Assembly: GCF_900107745.1 (NCBI RefSeq)
Contig: NZ_FNRO01000017.1
Coordinates: 81,741-145,740 of the forward strand
Source of the DNA: Variovorax sp. YR216
GTDB lineage: Bacteria > Pseudomonadota > Gammaproteobacteria > Burkholderiales > Burkholderiaceae_C
DNA: 64,000 nt
Direction of reading: 5' to 3'
Of the stretch, positions 21,383-30,045 are shown in pieces. The notes beneath the pieces are model-generated. The model did not search any database. It saw only the letters and a list, made by a program, of their open reading frames with translations, and had not been told where the DNA came from. Each line of letters opens with the position of its first letter. Within the stretch, counting starts at the first letter, position 1. The position numbers and the translations under genes were made by a program.

Positions 21383-23167
21383 ATGACCATGTTTGCAGCC
21401 GCGCAGTATGCGGCGCTGGCCGTTTTTATCGCCAGCTGTTGGGGCTTCGGGCGAGCGGTCCTCGTGCGCTTCGGCGCGCCGGCGCGCAGCGACGTCTGGC
21501 TGGAGGTGGCGATGGCCGTCACGACCGGCATCGGGATCTTCATCTGCGTCTTCCAGGCCTTCGGCATCGTGGGCTGGTTCACGCCCGCGGTCGTCTGGGG
21601 AATGGTCGCGTTCGGCGTCGCCCTGGCGATGACGCAGCTTCCGGCATGGCTGCGCCAGGTGCGCATGCGCGAGGTGCCGCCGGCGCTGTCCTGGCTCGAG
21701 AAGATGGGGATGATCGCGATCGCGCTGCTCGCGGTCATGACGCTGGCCGCGCCGCTGGCGCCGCCGGCCGTGTTCGACGAGCTGATGTACCACCTGCCGT
21801 ACGCCCGCGAGGTCGCCCAGAGCGGCAGGCTCGGCATCTACGAGTGGCTGCGCTACCCCTGGTTTCCGTACAACTACAACCTGCTCTATGCCGGCGCGCT
21901 GATGGTCGGCAACGGCAACGATGTGTTCCCGCACCTGCTCAATGCGCTCGCGGGGTGGACCTCGGTGCTGATCGTCTACCGGCTCGGCGTCATGCACATC
22001 AATCGCGTGGTGGCTTGCGTGGGCGCGGCGATCTGGCTCGGCATGGGCGACTACACGGGCGCGCTGATCGACACCAGCGTCGCGCTGATGGTGCTCGCAG
22101 CCTGCGCGGCGCTGTGGTGGTGGCGCGAGTCGCCGCCGCCTCAGGGGGCACGCTGGCTCGGGCTCGCGGCGTTCTTCCTCGGCATCGCGGTTGGCTCGAA
22201 ATACCAGGCGCTGACAGTGCTGCCGCTCTTGGGCGTGTTCGTGCTCTGGCACGAGCGCCGTCCGCACGTGCTGGCGGCGGCGCTGATTTGCTTCCTGATC
22301 CCCTGCATCTACTGGTATGCGCGCAACGCGATCATGACCGGGGATCCCTTCAACCCGATCGGCGCGCGCGTGTTCGGCTTCACCAACTGGAACGCCGAGG
22401 ACTACCGCCAGCAACTGCAGGACGTGCGCGACCACGCATCGCTGCCGACCCCGCTGATCTGGGCGGTGCTGGCCGTGCCCTTCAGCGCGCACTGGAAGCG
22501 CTCCGCCGCGCTGCGGGCCGCGACGGTGTTCTGCATCTATTCGCTGTTCGTCTGGACCCTCACGTCGCGCTATCCGCGCTACCTGGTTCCCGCCTTTCCG
22601 ATGCTGGCGCTGACGGCCGCCGTGGGCTGGCAGACGGTGTTCGGCGGCATCGCCGCCAAGTTGCGCCGGACGATGCCCGAGCGCGACCGCAGCGGCGCGC
22701 TCGACCGTGCGGGGCGGTGGCTCGCCATCCTGTTGCTGGCGGCCGGGGTCGGCCTGGTCTTTCACAAGACGCGCGAGAAGGTGTCGATGATCGCGGTCAC
22801 GCCCGAACAGCGCGAAGCCTTCCTGCGCAAGAACGTGCCGGGCTATGCGGTGATGAACTACCTGCGCGAGCATGCGACGGGGCGCGTCTACCAGATCGCG
22901 TTGAGCGAGGCGACCTACTACGGGCCGAGCCCGGTCTGGGGCGATGCGCTCGGGCCGTGGCGCTACTCGGACTTCATCCTCTTCCCGCCCGCAGACTATG
23001 CCCGGAAGCTTGCCGAGAAGGGCTTCGAGGCCATCGCCGTGTCGTTGCCGACGGCAACCTACCTGGAGGCGCAGCCCGGCTTTCGCGAGCAGTTCGCCCT
23101 GATCTACGAAAAAGACAATGCCAAGGCCTACCGCATCCGCCAGTACCGAAATGACCGAGCACCCTGA
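21383..23167 (+). CDS. GT-C fold membrane glycosyltransferase (PMT/ArnT-like)
   Basis: A 594-residue integral membrane protein with about 11-12 hydrophobic helices and, in the first periplasmic loop (about residue 133), FDELMYHLPYAREVA, the acidic motif typical of GT-C enzymes that use polyprenyl-phosphate sugars. A soluble periplasmic tail follows from about 460. It should transfer a sugar from a lipid carrier to a periplasmic acceptor (lipid A, glycan or protein; not predictable). The next two genes encode a polyprenyl-phosphate sugar synthase-like GT2 and a GtrA flippase-like protein, which supports this. Confidence 0.8.
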   Translation: MTMFAAAQYAALAVFIASCWGFGRAVLVRFGAPARSDVWLEVAMAVTTGIGIFICVFQAFGIVGWFTPAVVWGMVAFGVALAMTQLPAWLRQVRMREVPPALSWLEKMGMIAIALLAVMTLAAPLAPPAVFDELMYHLPYAREVAQSGRLGIYEWLRYPWFPYNYNLLYAGALMVGNGNDVFPHLLNALAGWTSVLIVYRLGVMHINRVVACVGAAIWLGMGDYTGALIDTSVALMVLAACAALWWWRESPPPQGARWLGLAAFFLGIAVGSKYQALTVLPLLGVFVLWHERRPHVLAAALICFLIPCIYWYARNAIMTGDPFNPIGARVFGFTNWNAEDYRQQLQDVRDHASLPTPLIWAVLAVPFSAHWKRSAALRAATVFCIYSLFVWTLTSRYPRYLVPAFPMLALTAAVGWQTVFGGIAAKLRRTMPERDRSGALDRAGRWLAILLLAAGVGLVFHKTREKVSMIAVTPEQREAFLRKNVPGYAVMNYLREHATGRVYQIALSEATYYGPSPVWGDALGPWRYSDFILFPPADYARKLAEKGFEAIAVSLPTATYLEAQPGFREQFALIYEKDNAKAYRIRQYRNDRAP

Positions 23168-24128
23168 TGATCTGCGCCCGCTGCAGGGGCCGTTGCGAAT
23201 TGCCGCCGTGATCCCGTGCTTCAACGAGGCGCTGGCGATCGGGCAGGTGATCGAAGAATTCCGCGCGGCGCTGCCCGAGGCGGAGATCCATGTCTTCGAC
23301 AACAACTCGACCGACGACACCGCGGCCGTCGCGCGCGCGCATGGCGCCTTCGTCACCCACGTCGCCCTGCGCGGCAAGGGCAACGTCGCGCGACGCATGT
23401 TCGCGGACGTGGAGGCCGACATCTACGTCATGGTCGACGGCGACGCCACCTATGACCTGAGCGGCGTGCGCGGGCTCATCGACCGGATGATCGAGGGCAA
23501 CCTCGACATGGTGGTTGGCTCGCGCGTGGACGCGGGCGACGACGCGCAGACCTACCGCCGGGGCCATCGCTTCGGCAACCGCCTGCTGACCGGCGCCGTC
23601 GCGGGCCTTTTCGGCGGGCACCTGAAGGACATGCTGTCGGGCTACCGCGTCTTCTCGCGCCGCTACGCGAAGTCGTTCCCCGCGGTGTCGAAGGGCTTCG
23701 AGATCGAGACCGAGCTGACGGTGCACGCGCTCGAGTTGCGCATGCCCTTCGCCGAAGTGCCGGGGCTCTATCGCTCGCGCCCCGAGGGTTCCGAAAGCAA
23801 GCTGTCGACCTACCGCGACGGCTGGCGCATCCTGCGGACGATCTTCAAACTCTTCGTGAGCGAACGGCCGCTGCTGTTCTTCAGCAGCGCGGCGGCGGTG
23901 CTGGTGCTGATCTCGCTCGTGCTGGCCGAGCCGCTGGTCGTCACCTACCTCGAGACCGGCCTCGTCCCGCGCCTGCCGACTGCCGTGCTCGTCACGGGCA
24001 CCATGCTGACGGCGATGCTGTCCTTCGTCTGCGGCATCGTGCTGCACACCGTGACCATCGGGCGACAGGAGGCCAAGCGGCTGCGCTACCTCGCGATCCC
24101 GGGCGTGCGGCACAGGGGCGCGCCGTGA
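23151..24128 (+). CDS. GT2 family glycosyltransferase (polyprenyl-phosphate sugar synthase-like)
   Basis: The 325-residue product starts at ATG 23151, 17 bp inside the preceding gene. It has the GT-A opening RIAAVIPCFNEALAIG, DNNSTDDTAAV, the DGDATYD metal/nucleotide motif near 98, and two C-terminal hydrophobic segments (about 238-260 and 275-303). This layout is that of DPM1/ArnC/GtrB-type enzymes that load a sugar from a nucleotide onto polyprenyl phosphate at the cytoplasmic face. Couples with the GT-C protein (acceptor step) and GtrA (translocation). Confidence 0.87.
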   Translation: MTEHPDDLRPLQGPLRIAAVIPCFNEALAIGQVIEEFRAALPEAEIHVFDNNSTDDTAAVARAHGAFVTHVALRGKGNVARRMFADVEADIYVMVDGDATYDLSGVRGLIDRMIEGNLDMVVGSRVDAGDDAQTYRRGHRFGNRLLTGAVAGLFGGHLKDMLSGYRVFSRRYAKSFPAVSKGFEIETELTVHALELRMPFAEVPGLYRSRPEGSESKLSTYRDGWRILRTIFKLFVSERPLLFFSSAAAVLVLISLVLAEPLVVTYLETGLVPRLPTAVLVTGTMLTAMLSFVCGIVLHTVTIGRQEAKRLRYLAIPGVRHRGAP

Positions 24129-24523
24129 AGATCGGCAGGGAGTTCCTGTCGTTCGTGGTCGTCGGCGCGATCGGCTTCGTCGTCGACGTGGGCGTGCTCT
24201 ACCTCGCGTCGCCGCATCTGGGCTGGTATGGCGGGCGGGTGTTGTCCTGGACCGCCGCCGCGACGGCGACCTGGCTGCTGAATCGGCACTTCACCTTCCG
24301 CGCGCGGCGCTCAGGCGCCTCGATCGCGCGCGAATACGTGCACTACATGCTGACGATGCTCGGCGGCGCGCTGGTCAACTACGCGGCCTACGTGTTCACG
24401 CTGCACTGGGTGGGCGGCTCATGGGGGCCGGCGCTCGGCGTCGCGGCTGGAAGCTGCGCCGGACTGGTGGTGAACTTCGCCTCGGCCCGGTATCTGGTGT
24501 TCCGGGCAGCGCGGGAGCACTGA
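24125..24523 (+). CDS. GtrA family membrane protein
   Basis: The 132-residue product has four hydrophobic helices and the GtrA family signature around REFLSFVVVGAIGFVVDVG and WLLNRHFTFR. GtrA proteins are thought to help flip polyprenyl-phosphate sugars across the inner membrane. GTG start at 24125 overlaps the stop of the GT2 gene by 4 bp, so the three genes 21383-24523 form one unit. It ends 11 bp from the convergent enamidase-like gene. Confidence 0.9.
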   Translation: MKIGREFLSFVVVGAIGFVVDVGVLYLASPHLGWYGGRVLSWTAAATATWLLNRHFTFRARRSGASIAREYVHYMLTMLGGALVNYAAYVFTLHWVGGSWGPALGVAAGSCAGLVVNFASARYLVFRAAREH

Positions 24524-24534
24524 GCAGGGGCGCC

Positions 24535-25734
24535 TCAGTGCGCGCCCGACGCCATCACCGGCACTTCCGTCGCGGGCGGCGTATTGCGGCTGCGGCCGCA
24601 GCGCACGATGCCGTCGATCATCACCATGCCCACGCCGGGGATGTCGCCGAGCTGTACGCTTTCCAGCAAGGTCTTGCCGGCGGTGTGCTGCGCGCGGTCC
24701 ATGAACACGAAGTCCGCATCGCGGCCCGGCTCGATCAACCCGCAGTTCAGATGGCGCATGCGCGCCGTGTTGCCGGTGGCGAAGCAGAACACCAGTTCGG
24801 CCGGGATGTTCGCGAACGACGAGATCAGCGAGACCATCCGCAGGATGCCCAGCGGCTGCACCCCCGAGCCCGCAGGGCCGTCGGTGCCGAGGATGACGCG
24901 GTGCGGGCACTTCAGCTCGATCGCCGCCCTGGCCGCCGCGATCGCGGTGCGCTCGTTGCCGTTGTGCACGATCTCGATGCCACGCGTGCTCTTCTCGCAC
25001 AGCTCGCACACATGCGCCTCGGGCAGCGAGGTGTGGCCGCCGTTAATGTGGCCGATGATGTCGGCGTCGGCCTCCAGCACCGTGTCCTTGTCGATGTAGC
25101 CCGAGCCCGGCACCGACGGCCCGCCGGTGTGGATCGTGCTCTGGATGCCGTACTTGCGCGCCCAGGCCACCATCTCCTTGGCCTCGTAGCCGGCCTTCAC
25201 CGTGCCCAGCCCCACTTCGCCGAGCAGGCTGACGCCGGCTTCGGCCAACTCCTTGAAGTCGCTCTCGACCATGCCCTTCTCGATGACCGGCGCGCCGGCC
25301 AGCACCTTCACGCCGGCCGGGCGGAAGGCGTCGAACGCGCGCTGCGCGGTGATCGCCAGCGCCTTCAGGCCCACGATGTCCTTGGGCCGACCGGGGTAGT
25401 GCACTTCGCCGGCGGAGATCATCGTGGTCACGCCGCCGTTCAGGCTCGATTCGATCCAGTTGAGCTGGCTCTGGCGCGGCGTCCAGTCGCCCGCGACCGG
25501 GTGCACGTGGCTGTCGATCAGGCCCGGGGCGACGCAGGTCTTCTTCGCATCGATGACGGTCTTCGCGCCTTCGGTGTCGCAGTCCTTCTCCTTGCCGACC
25601 GCGACGATCAATCCGTCGTTCACGACGATGGTGTCGGCATCGAGGATGGGCTTGTCGATGTCGCCCGACAGCAGCAGACCTATGTTCCGGATGACGACCT
25701 TGCCTGACTTTGCGGCGCTTGCGACTTCTGCCAT
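24535..25734 (-). CDS. enamidase-like amidohydrolase (nicotinate ring opening)
   Basis: A 399-residue amidohydrolase with metal ligands H76/H78 (IDSHVHPVAGDW), later histidines in STIHTGGPS (about 195) and DIIGHINGGHTS (about 219-225), and an Asp in ILGTDGPAGSGV (about 290). The closest characterised relative I recognise is enamidase of Eubacterium barkeri, which converts 1,4,5,6-tetrahydro-6-oxonicotinate to 2-formylglutarate and ammonia. The 6-hydroxynicotinate reductase-like gene at 27479 would make this substrate, which strengthens the call. The start overlaps tetR by 55 bp; an RBS (AAAAGG) precedes it inside tetR. Confidence 0.78.
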   Translation of the reverse strand: MAEVASAAKSGKVVIRNIGLLLSGDIDKPILDADTIVVNDGLIVAVGKEKDCDTEGAKTVIDAKKTCVAPGLIDSHVHPVAGDWTPRQSQLNWIESSLNGGVTTMISAGEVHYPGRPKDIVGLKALAITAQRAFDAFRPAGVKVLAGAPVIEKGMVESDFKELAEAGVSLLGEVGLGTVKAGYEAKEMVAWARKYGIQSTIHTGGPSVPGSGYIDKDTVLEADADIIGHINGGHTSLPEAHVCELCEKSTRGIEIVHNGNERTAIAAARAAIELKCPHRVILGTDGPAGSGVQPLGILRMVSLISSFANIPAELVFCFATGNTARMRHLNCGLIEPGRDADFVFMDRAQHTAGKTLLESVQLGDIPGVGMVMIDGIVRCGRSRNTPPATEVPVMASGAH

Positions 25735-26444
25735 TTCGATACCTTTTCGTGGGGGAGTGCGATGGATTCGTCGGAAGCCCCGGCATCCACGGTGCGCAGC
25801 ACCGTCTCGATCACGAAGTCTTCCCAGTGCGCGACGGCCTCCGGCGTTTCGAGCGGCTCGCCGAGGAAGGCGGTGAGCGTGTGCCGGTTCGACATGTAGA
25901 AATAGCCCGTCGACGCGATGAGCAGATAGAGGTCGCGCGGCGCCACGTCGGCGCGGAACAGGCCCTGCGCAACGCCGCTGGCCATGATCTCGCCAATGAT
26001 CGAGATCGCCTGCGACGAGTACTCGCGCGCGCGCAGCGACTTCGCGATATGCCGGCCCTTGTGCAGGTTCTCGGTGTTGAGCAGGGTGACGAAGTCGGGG
26101 TTCTTGCGGTAGTAGCCGAGCACGAAGCGGGTCAGCGCGGTGAGCGCCTCCACCGGCCGCGAGGCGTCGAGCTCCAGTGCGGCCTCGGCCTCGTCCATGC
26201 GGCGGTAGATCCCTTCGAGCACCGCGATGAAGAGGCCTTCCTTGCTGCCGAAGTAGTAGTAGATCATCCGGTCGTACGACTTGGCGGCCTGCGAGATCTT
26301 CTCGACGCTGCCGCCGTCGTAGCCGTATCGGGCGAACACCTTCGTCGCCGCGCGCAGGATGCTCTCGCGCGTGGCCTGCGCCGCGGCTTCGCGCACGCCG
26401 GTGCGGCGCTGGGGCTTGGCGGAAGTGGCCTTGCGCTCGGGCAT
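25680..26444 (-). CDS. TetR-family transcriptional regulator of the nicotinate cluster
   Basis: The 254-residue product has a TetR helix-turn-helix at about 25-72 (ATKVFARYGYDGGSVEKIS, then YYYFGSKEGLF) and an all-helical ligand domain that resembles RutR-type regulators. The last ~18 codons overlap the start of the enamidase gene. It lies 13 bp after fpr in the minus-strand unit fpr-tetR-enamidase and faces the hnr operon across a 247-bp control region, so it probably regulates both directions. Candidate sites are at 27342-27399. The ligand may be nicotinate or 6-hydroxynicotinate (inference). Confidence 0.85.
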   Translation of the reverse strand: MPERKATSAKPQRRTGVREAAAQATRESILRAATKVFARYGYDGGSVEKISQAAKSYDRMIYYYFGSKEGLFIAVLEGIYRRMDEAEAALELDASRPVEALTALTRFVLGYYRKNPDFVTLLNTENLHKGRHIAKSLRAREYSSQAISIIGEIMASGVAQGLFRADVAPRDLYLLIASTGYFYMSNRHTLTAFLGEPLETPEAVAHWEDFVIETVLRTVDAGASDESIALPHEKVSKWQKSQAPQSQARSSSGT

Positions 26445-26457
26445 TCGCGACTGACGA

Positions 26458-27231
26458 TTACTTTTCAGCGAAAGCGCGTTCCACCACGTAGTCGCCTGGG
26501 GTGGAAGTATTGCCTTCCTTGAACCCGCGCCCTTCGAGGATGTGCTTCAGGTCCACCAGGAGCCCGGGGCTGCCGCAGAGCATCACGCGGTCTTCGGCGG
26601 GGTTGAGCGGCGGCAGGCCGAGGTCGTCGGTCAGCTTGTTGGTCTCGATCAGGTCGGTGATGCGGCCCATGTTGCGGAACTCCTCGCGCGTCACCGTCGG
26701 GTAGTAGAGCAACTGCTTCTCGATCATCTCGCCGAGGATCTCGTGCTTGGGCAGGTGGTCGATCACGAGGTCGTGATAGGCCAGCTCATCCACCTGGCGC
26801 ACGCCGTGCACCAGGACGACCTTCTCGTACTTCTCGTATGTCTCGGGGTCGCGGATGATGCTCATGAAGGGTGCCAGCCCGGTGCCGGTGCCGAAGAGAT
26901 ACAGGCGCTTGCCGGGCAGCGTGTAGTCGATGAGCAGCGTGCCGGTGGGCTTGCGGCCCACGATGATGGTGTCGCCCACCTGGATATGCTGCAGCCGCGA
27001 GGTCAGCGGGCCTTCTTCCACCTTGATGCTCAGGAACTCGAGGTGTTCCTCGTAGTTCGGGCTCACGATGCTGTAGGCGCGCAGCAGCGGCTTGTTGTTG
27101 ACCTTCAGGCCGATCATGGTGAAGTGGCCGTTGGAGAAGCGCAGCGCCGGGTCGCGCGTGGTGGTGAAGGTGAACAGCCGGTCGGTCCAGTGGTGGACGC
27201 TCAACACTCGTTCTTCGCTGAATGCACTCAT
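26458..27231 (-). CDS. fpr: ferredoxin-NADP+ reductase
   Basis: A 257-residue bacterial Fpr: FAD-binding RAYS motif (51-54), the phosphate-binding region near 80, the NADP-binding GTGTGLAPF (about 113-121), VMLCGSPGLLVDL near 220 and the typical C-terminus VVERAFAEK. It passes electrons between NADPH and a ferredoxin or flavodoxin. In this cluster it is the natural source of low-potential electrons for the iron-sulfur 6-hydroxynicotinate reductase encoded divergently; no ferredoxin gene is present in the window. A general oxidative-stress role cannot be ruled out. Confidence 0.9.
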   Translation of the reverse strand: MSAFSEERVLSVHHWTDRLFTFTTTRDPALRFSNGHFTMIGLKVNNKPLLRAYSIVSPNYEEHLEFLSIKVEEGPLTSRLQHIQVGDTIIVGRKPTGTLLIDYTLPGKRLYLFGTGTGLAPFMSIIRDPETYEKYEKVVLVHGVRQVDELAYHDLVIDHLPKHEILGEMIEKQLLYYPTVTREEFRNMGRITDLIETNKLTDDLGLPPLNPAEDRVMLCGSPGLLVDLKHILEGRGFKEGNTSTPGDYVVERAFAEK

Positions 27232-27341
27232 AAGGGTCGGAAATGGTGAAGGACTGAAAAGAAGCGAACCCTCTATTGTCCGCGACGCCCGCTGGCTCGC
27301 TGGAAACGCTCACGAAAACACCATTGCAAGCATCGGGCCCG

Positions 27342-27399
27342 TTTGCTACATTGATCCTGAATGTAGTGTTTGCCACATGAAAGTTTAGGGAATGCTACA
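27342..27399. promoter_or_regulatory. repeat array in the fpr/hnr divergent control region
   Basis: TGCYACA occurs three times (27344-27350, 27371-27377, 27393-27399), and CTACATT (27346-27352) with AATGTAG (27360-27366) forms a perfect 7-bp inverted repeat with a 7-bp spacer. The array lies about 60-115 bp upstream of the predicted sigma-54 start, the right place for an enhancer protein, but also suits the TetR regulator. Which protein binds is open. Confidence 0.5.
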
Positions 27400-27429
27400 C
27401 AAACGGCAACTTCGGCACAAGCGGGCAAC

Positions 27430-27445
27430 GGGCACGGTTGTTGCA
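27430..27445 (+). promoter_or_regulatory. sigma-54-type promoter of the nicotinate operon
   Basis: GGGCACGGTTGTTGCA matches the -24/-12 consensus TGGCACR-N4-TTGCW at all fixed positions except the first T, with GG (27431-27432) and GC (27443-27444) 10 bases apart. Transcription would begin near 27457, 22 bp before the hnr start codon. This would tie nicotinamide/nicotinate use to nitrogen or another enhancer-controlled signal. Confidence 0.6.
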
Positions 27446-27478
27446 CTCCCGCCGGCCTGAATTTCACGAGATCCCGCG

Positions 27479-29098
27479 ATGACCGAACACACGAAAACAG
27501 ACGGACTGCCCGGCATGGACATGCCCGTGATGCCCGACGTCGCCGGCCGCTCGCCGCTGCGCAACGAGAAGATGAGCACGAGCAAGGTCGAGTGCAATGC
27601 CTGCCCGGTGCTGTGCCAGATTTCCGAGGGGCGTACCGGTGCCTGCGACCGCTACGCCAACCGCGAGGGCGTGCTGGTGCGGGTCGATCCGGTCGTGCTG
27701 CTGCGTCGCGAACTGTCGGGCGAAACGCCGGTGCTGGTGCCTTTTGCGCAGGCGAGCGCAGAAGCCGCCAGCGAGGCGGGCGCCGAGGAACAGGCGCCGG
27801 ACTGGAACGGCGATCTCCTGCACAGCGACGAGGTCTTCGTGACCGGCGTGGGTTCCTCCACCACCTATCCCGACTACAAGCCCGCGCCCTTCATCATCGG
27901 CTCGAAGGCCAACGGCGTGGACATGGTGACGGTGGTGACCGAAGGCATCTTCAGCTACTGCAGCTTCAAGGTGAAGATCGACACCGACCGCTTCCTGGGC
28001 GCCGAGCAGGCCAACGTCCGCTACAAGGGCGAAGTGGTCGGCCATGTCACCACCGCCGAATACGGCTCGCAGATGCTCTCGCTCGGCGGCGTGCATCACC
28101 TCACCGGCGGCAGCAAGAAAGAGGGCCGCATGACCGCCGAGCTGATGCAGCTGCTGGGCAACAAGAAGGCGGTCGAATGCGTGATCGACGGCGGCGCGAG
28201 CATGGTGATCCAGGCCGGCCGCGCACCGATCGTCAACGGCGTCGAGGAGCAGCGCATGCGCGTGGGCTGCGGCTCGGCGGCGATCGGCATCTTCGCGCGC
28301 CAGCTCTTCGGTCATGCGGATGAAGTGGTGGTGGTCGACGACCACATCACGGGCGTGCTCACCGAGCACCAGGCGGGGCGCTGCCTCGACATGCCGGCCT
28401 CGGGCATCCAGATGCGCGGGCGAAAGTCCACGCCGGGGCGCTATTTCCAGGTGGCGAATCCGGGCACCGGCTGGGGCGGGACGGACATCAGCGATCCGCT
28501 GTCGATCATCGAAGGCTGGGAAGAGGGCGTCGCACGCCCCGGCCTCAAGCTGCTGATGACCTCGACCACCGGCGAGCACGCCCAGTGGTACGTGCTCGAC
28601 GAACAGCTCCGTCCCGTCGAGCAGGAGATGCCCGAGGAGGTGCGCCGCATCGTCGAGCGCATCCGCGAGAACTGCGAGCCGTCGCTGTGCACGGTGCTCT
28701 TCCTCGGCGGGGCGGGCGGCAGCCTGCGTGCGGGCGTGACCGAGAACCCGGTGCTGCTCACGCGCGCCATCAAGCGCGCGCTGGTCAACGTGACCTGCGG
28801 TGGCGCGCCAGCCTATGTATGGCCGGGTGGCGGCATCACGGTGATGGTCGACGTGATGCGCATGCCCGACAACAGTTTCGGCACGGTGCCGACGCCGGCG
28901 ATCGTCGCGCCGATCGAATTCAGCATGCGCCGTGACGACTACCAGGCGCTCGGCGGCCACATGGAGCATGTGTTCTCGCTCGAGCAGGCGCTTGCGCGTG
29001 GTGCCTGGCACAACGACGGCGCACCGATCTCGCGCCAATGGCTGCGCATCGACGCAGCCAATCCCTGGCCGCTTGGCCAACCCCCCATGCTGGGCTAA
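27479..29098 (+). CDS. hnr: 6-hydroxynicotinate reductase-like iron-sulfur protein
   Basis: The 539-residue product carries an N-terminal cysteine cluster C39-x2-C42-x3-C46-x9-C56 (ECNACPVLC..GAC) for an Fe-S centre and a long unique domain with GGxGG-type turns (LFLGGAGGSLRAG, YVWPGGGITVMVD). I recognise it as the family of Hnr, the [4Fe-4S] enzyme of Eubacterium barkeri that reduces 6-hydroxynicotinate to 1,4,5,6-tetrahydro-6-oxonicotinate with reduced ferredoxin. NicAB (36813-41023) would supply the substrate and the enamidase-like protein would take the product. First gene of a ~13.5-kb plus-strand operon behind a sigma-54 promoter. Confidence 0.8.
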   Translation: MTEHTKTDGLPGMDMPVMPDVAGRSPLRNEKMSTSKVECNACPVLCQISEGRTGACDRYANREGVLVRVDPVVLLRRELSGETPVLVPFAQASAEAASEAGAEEQAPDWNGDLLHSDEVFVTGVGSSTTYPDYKPAPFIIGSKANGVDMVTVVTEGIFSYCSFKVKIDTDRFLGAEQANVRYKGEVVGHVTTAEYGSQMLSLGGVHHLTGGSKKEGRMTAELMQLLGNKKAVECVIDGGASMVIQAGRAPIVNGVEEQRMRVGCGSAAIGIFARQLFGHADEVVVVDDHITGVLTEHQAGRCLDMPASGIQMRGRKSTPGRYFQVANPGTGWGGTDISDPLSIIEGWEEGVARPGLKLLMTSTTGEHAQWYVLDEQLRPVEQEMPEEVRRIVERIRENCEPSLCTVLFLGGAGGSLRAGVTENPVLLTRAIKRALVNVTCGGAPAYVWPGGGITVMVDVMRMPDNSFGTVPTPAIVAPIEFSMRRDDYQALGGHMEHVFSLEQALARGAWHNDGAPISRQWLRIDAANPWPLGQPPMLG

Positions 29099-29100
29099 AC

Positions 29101-30024
29101 ATGGCAGCCGAACGCACCGCGCTCGACGGTGGTCGCTGGCATCTGAATCACGGACCCATCGACATCGTGGCCGAAGCGCATGGCGATGCGGTGGAAGTGG
29201 CCGTGGCGCACGAACACGCATGGCGACGCTTTCGCACGATCCTCGATGAACTCGTCGGCGAACTGTCGCTGCTGCGCCAGCCCGTCGGCGCCGATTGCGC
29301 ACTGCGCGGCTCTGTTGCGCAACGCATGTGGCAGGCCTGCGCGCCGTTCAGCGCGGGCTTCATCACGCCGATGGCCGCAGTGGCCGGAGCGGTCGCGCAG
29401 GAACTCATCGGGTGCTTCGATCGGCCCGGCATCGAGCGCGCGTGGATCAACAACGGCGGCGACATCGCGCTGCATCTCGCGCCGGGCCATTCGGTGCGCG
29501 TCGGCCTCTTTGCCGATCTCGCGCGCTTCGACCTGCGCGATGCCGGTCCGCTCACGACCGACGGTCAGTTCGAGATCGCCGCCGGGATGCCGGTGCGTGG
29601 CGTCGCGACCAGCGGCTGGCGTGGGCGCAGCTTCTCGCTCGGCATCGCGGACAGCGTGACCGTGCTCGCCGCGACCGCGGCGCAAGCGGATGCGGCCGCG
29701 ACAGTGATCGCGAACGCGGTGAATGTCGATGACCCCGGCATCCAGCGTCTTCCGGCCAATGAATGCAAGGACGACAGCGACCTCGGCGACCTGCCGGTCA
29801 CGCGCCATGTCGAGATGCTTGCGCCCGCGCAGGTGCGCAGTGCACTCGATGCGGGCGTCGCGCGCGCAGAAGCCCTTCAGCGCATGGGTCTCGTGTGGTC
29901 GGTTGTGCTGGTTTGCCAGGGGCAATGGCGCATGGTGCAGCCCTTAAGCTCGCAGGAGACGACGCTGTCGCTGCAGAGGGCGCCCACTGGCATCGGCGAT
30001 GCAGTTGGTTCAGTATTTGCTTAA
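29101..30024 (+). CDS. UPF0280 family protein (ApbE-like fold), unknown role in nicotinate catabolism
   Basis: The 307-residue product follows hnr by 2 bp. It has the UPF0280 signature FITPMAAVAGAVAQELIG (about 91-108) and NNGGDIALHLAPG (about 118-130). To my knowledge the family shares the fold of ApbE, which attaches FMN to proteins or handles flavin; whether UPF0280 proteins do this is not established. Tight coupling with hnr suggests that it matures or assists the reductase, or acts on a pathway intermediate. No signal peptide or membrane segment. Confidence 0.72.
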   Translation: MAAERTALDGGRWHLNHGPIDIVAEAHGDAVEVAVAHEHAWRRFRTILDELVGELSLLRQPVGADCALRGSVAQRMWQACAPFSAGFITPMAAVAGAVAQELIGCFDRPGIERAWINNGGDIALHLAPGHSVRVGLFADLARFDLRDAGPLTTDGQFEIAAGMPVRGVATSGWRGRSFSLGIADSVTVLAATAAQADAAATVIANAVNVDDPGIQRLPANECKDDSDLGDLPVTRHVEMLAPAQVRSALDAGVARAEALQRMGLVWSVVLVCQGQWRMVQPLSSQETTLSLQRAPTGIGDAVGSVFA

Positions 30025-30045
30025 CGAAAAGCAGGACTTGATTTC

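Noticed and set aside
24535..25734. Dihydroorotase or hydantoinase as identity of the amidohydrolase.
   Set aside because: The metal-ligand pattern and overall sequence fit enamidase-like proteins better, and the cluster contains a 6-hydroxynicotinate reductase-like gene; no pyrimidine genes are nearby.
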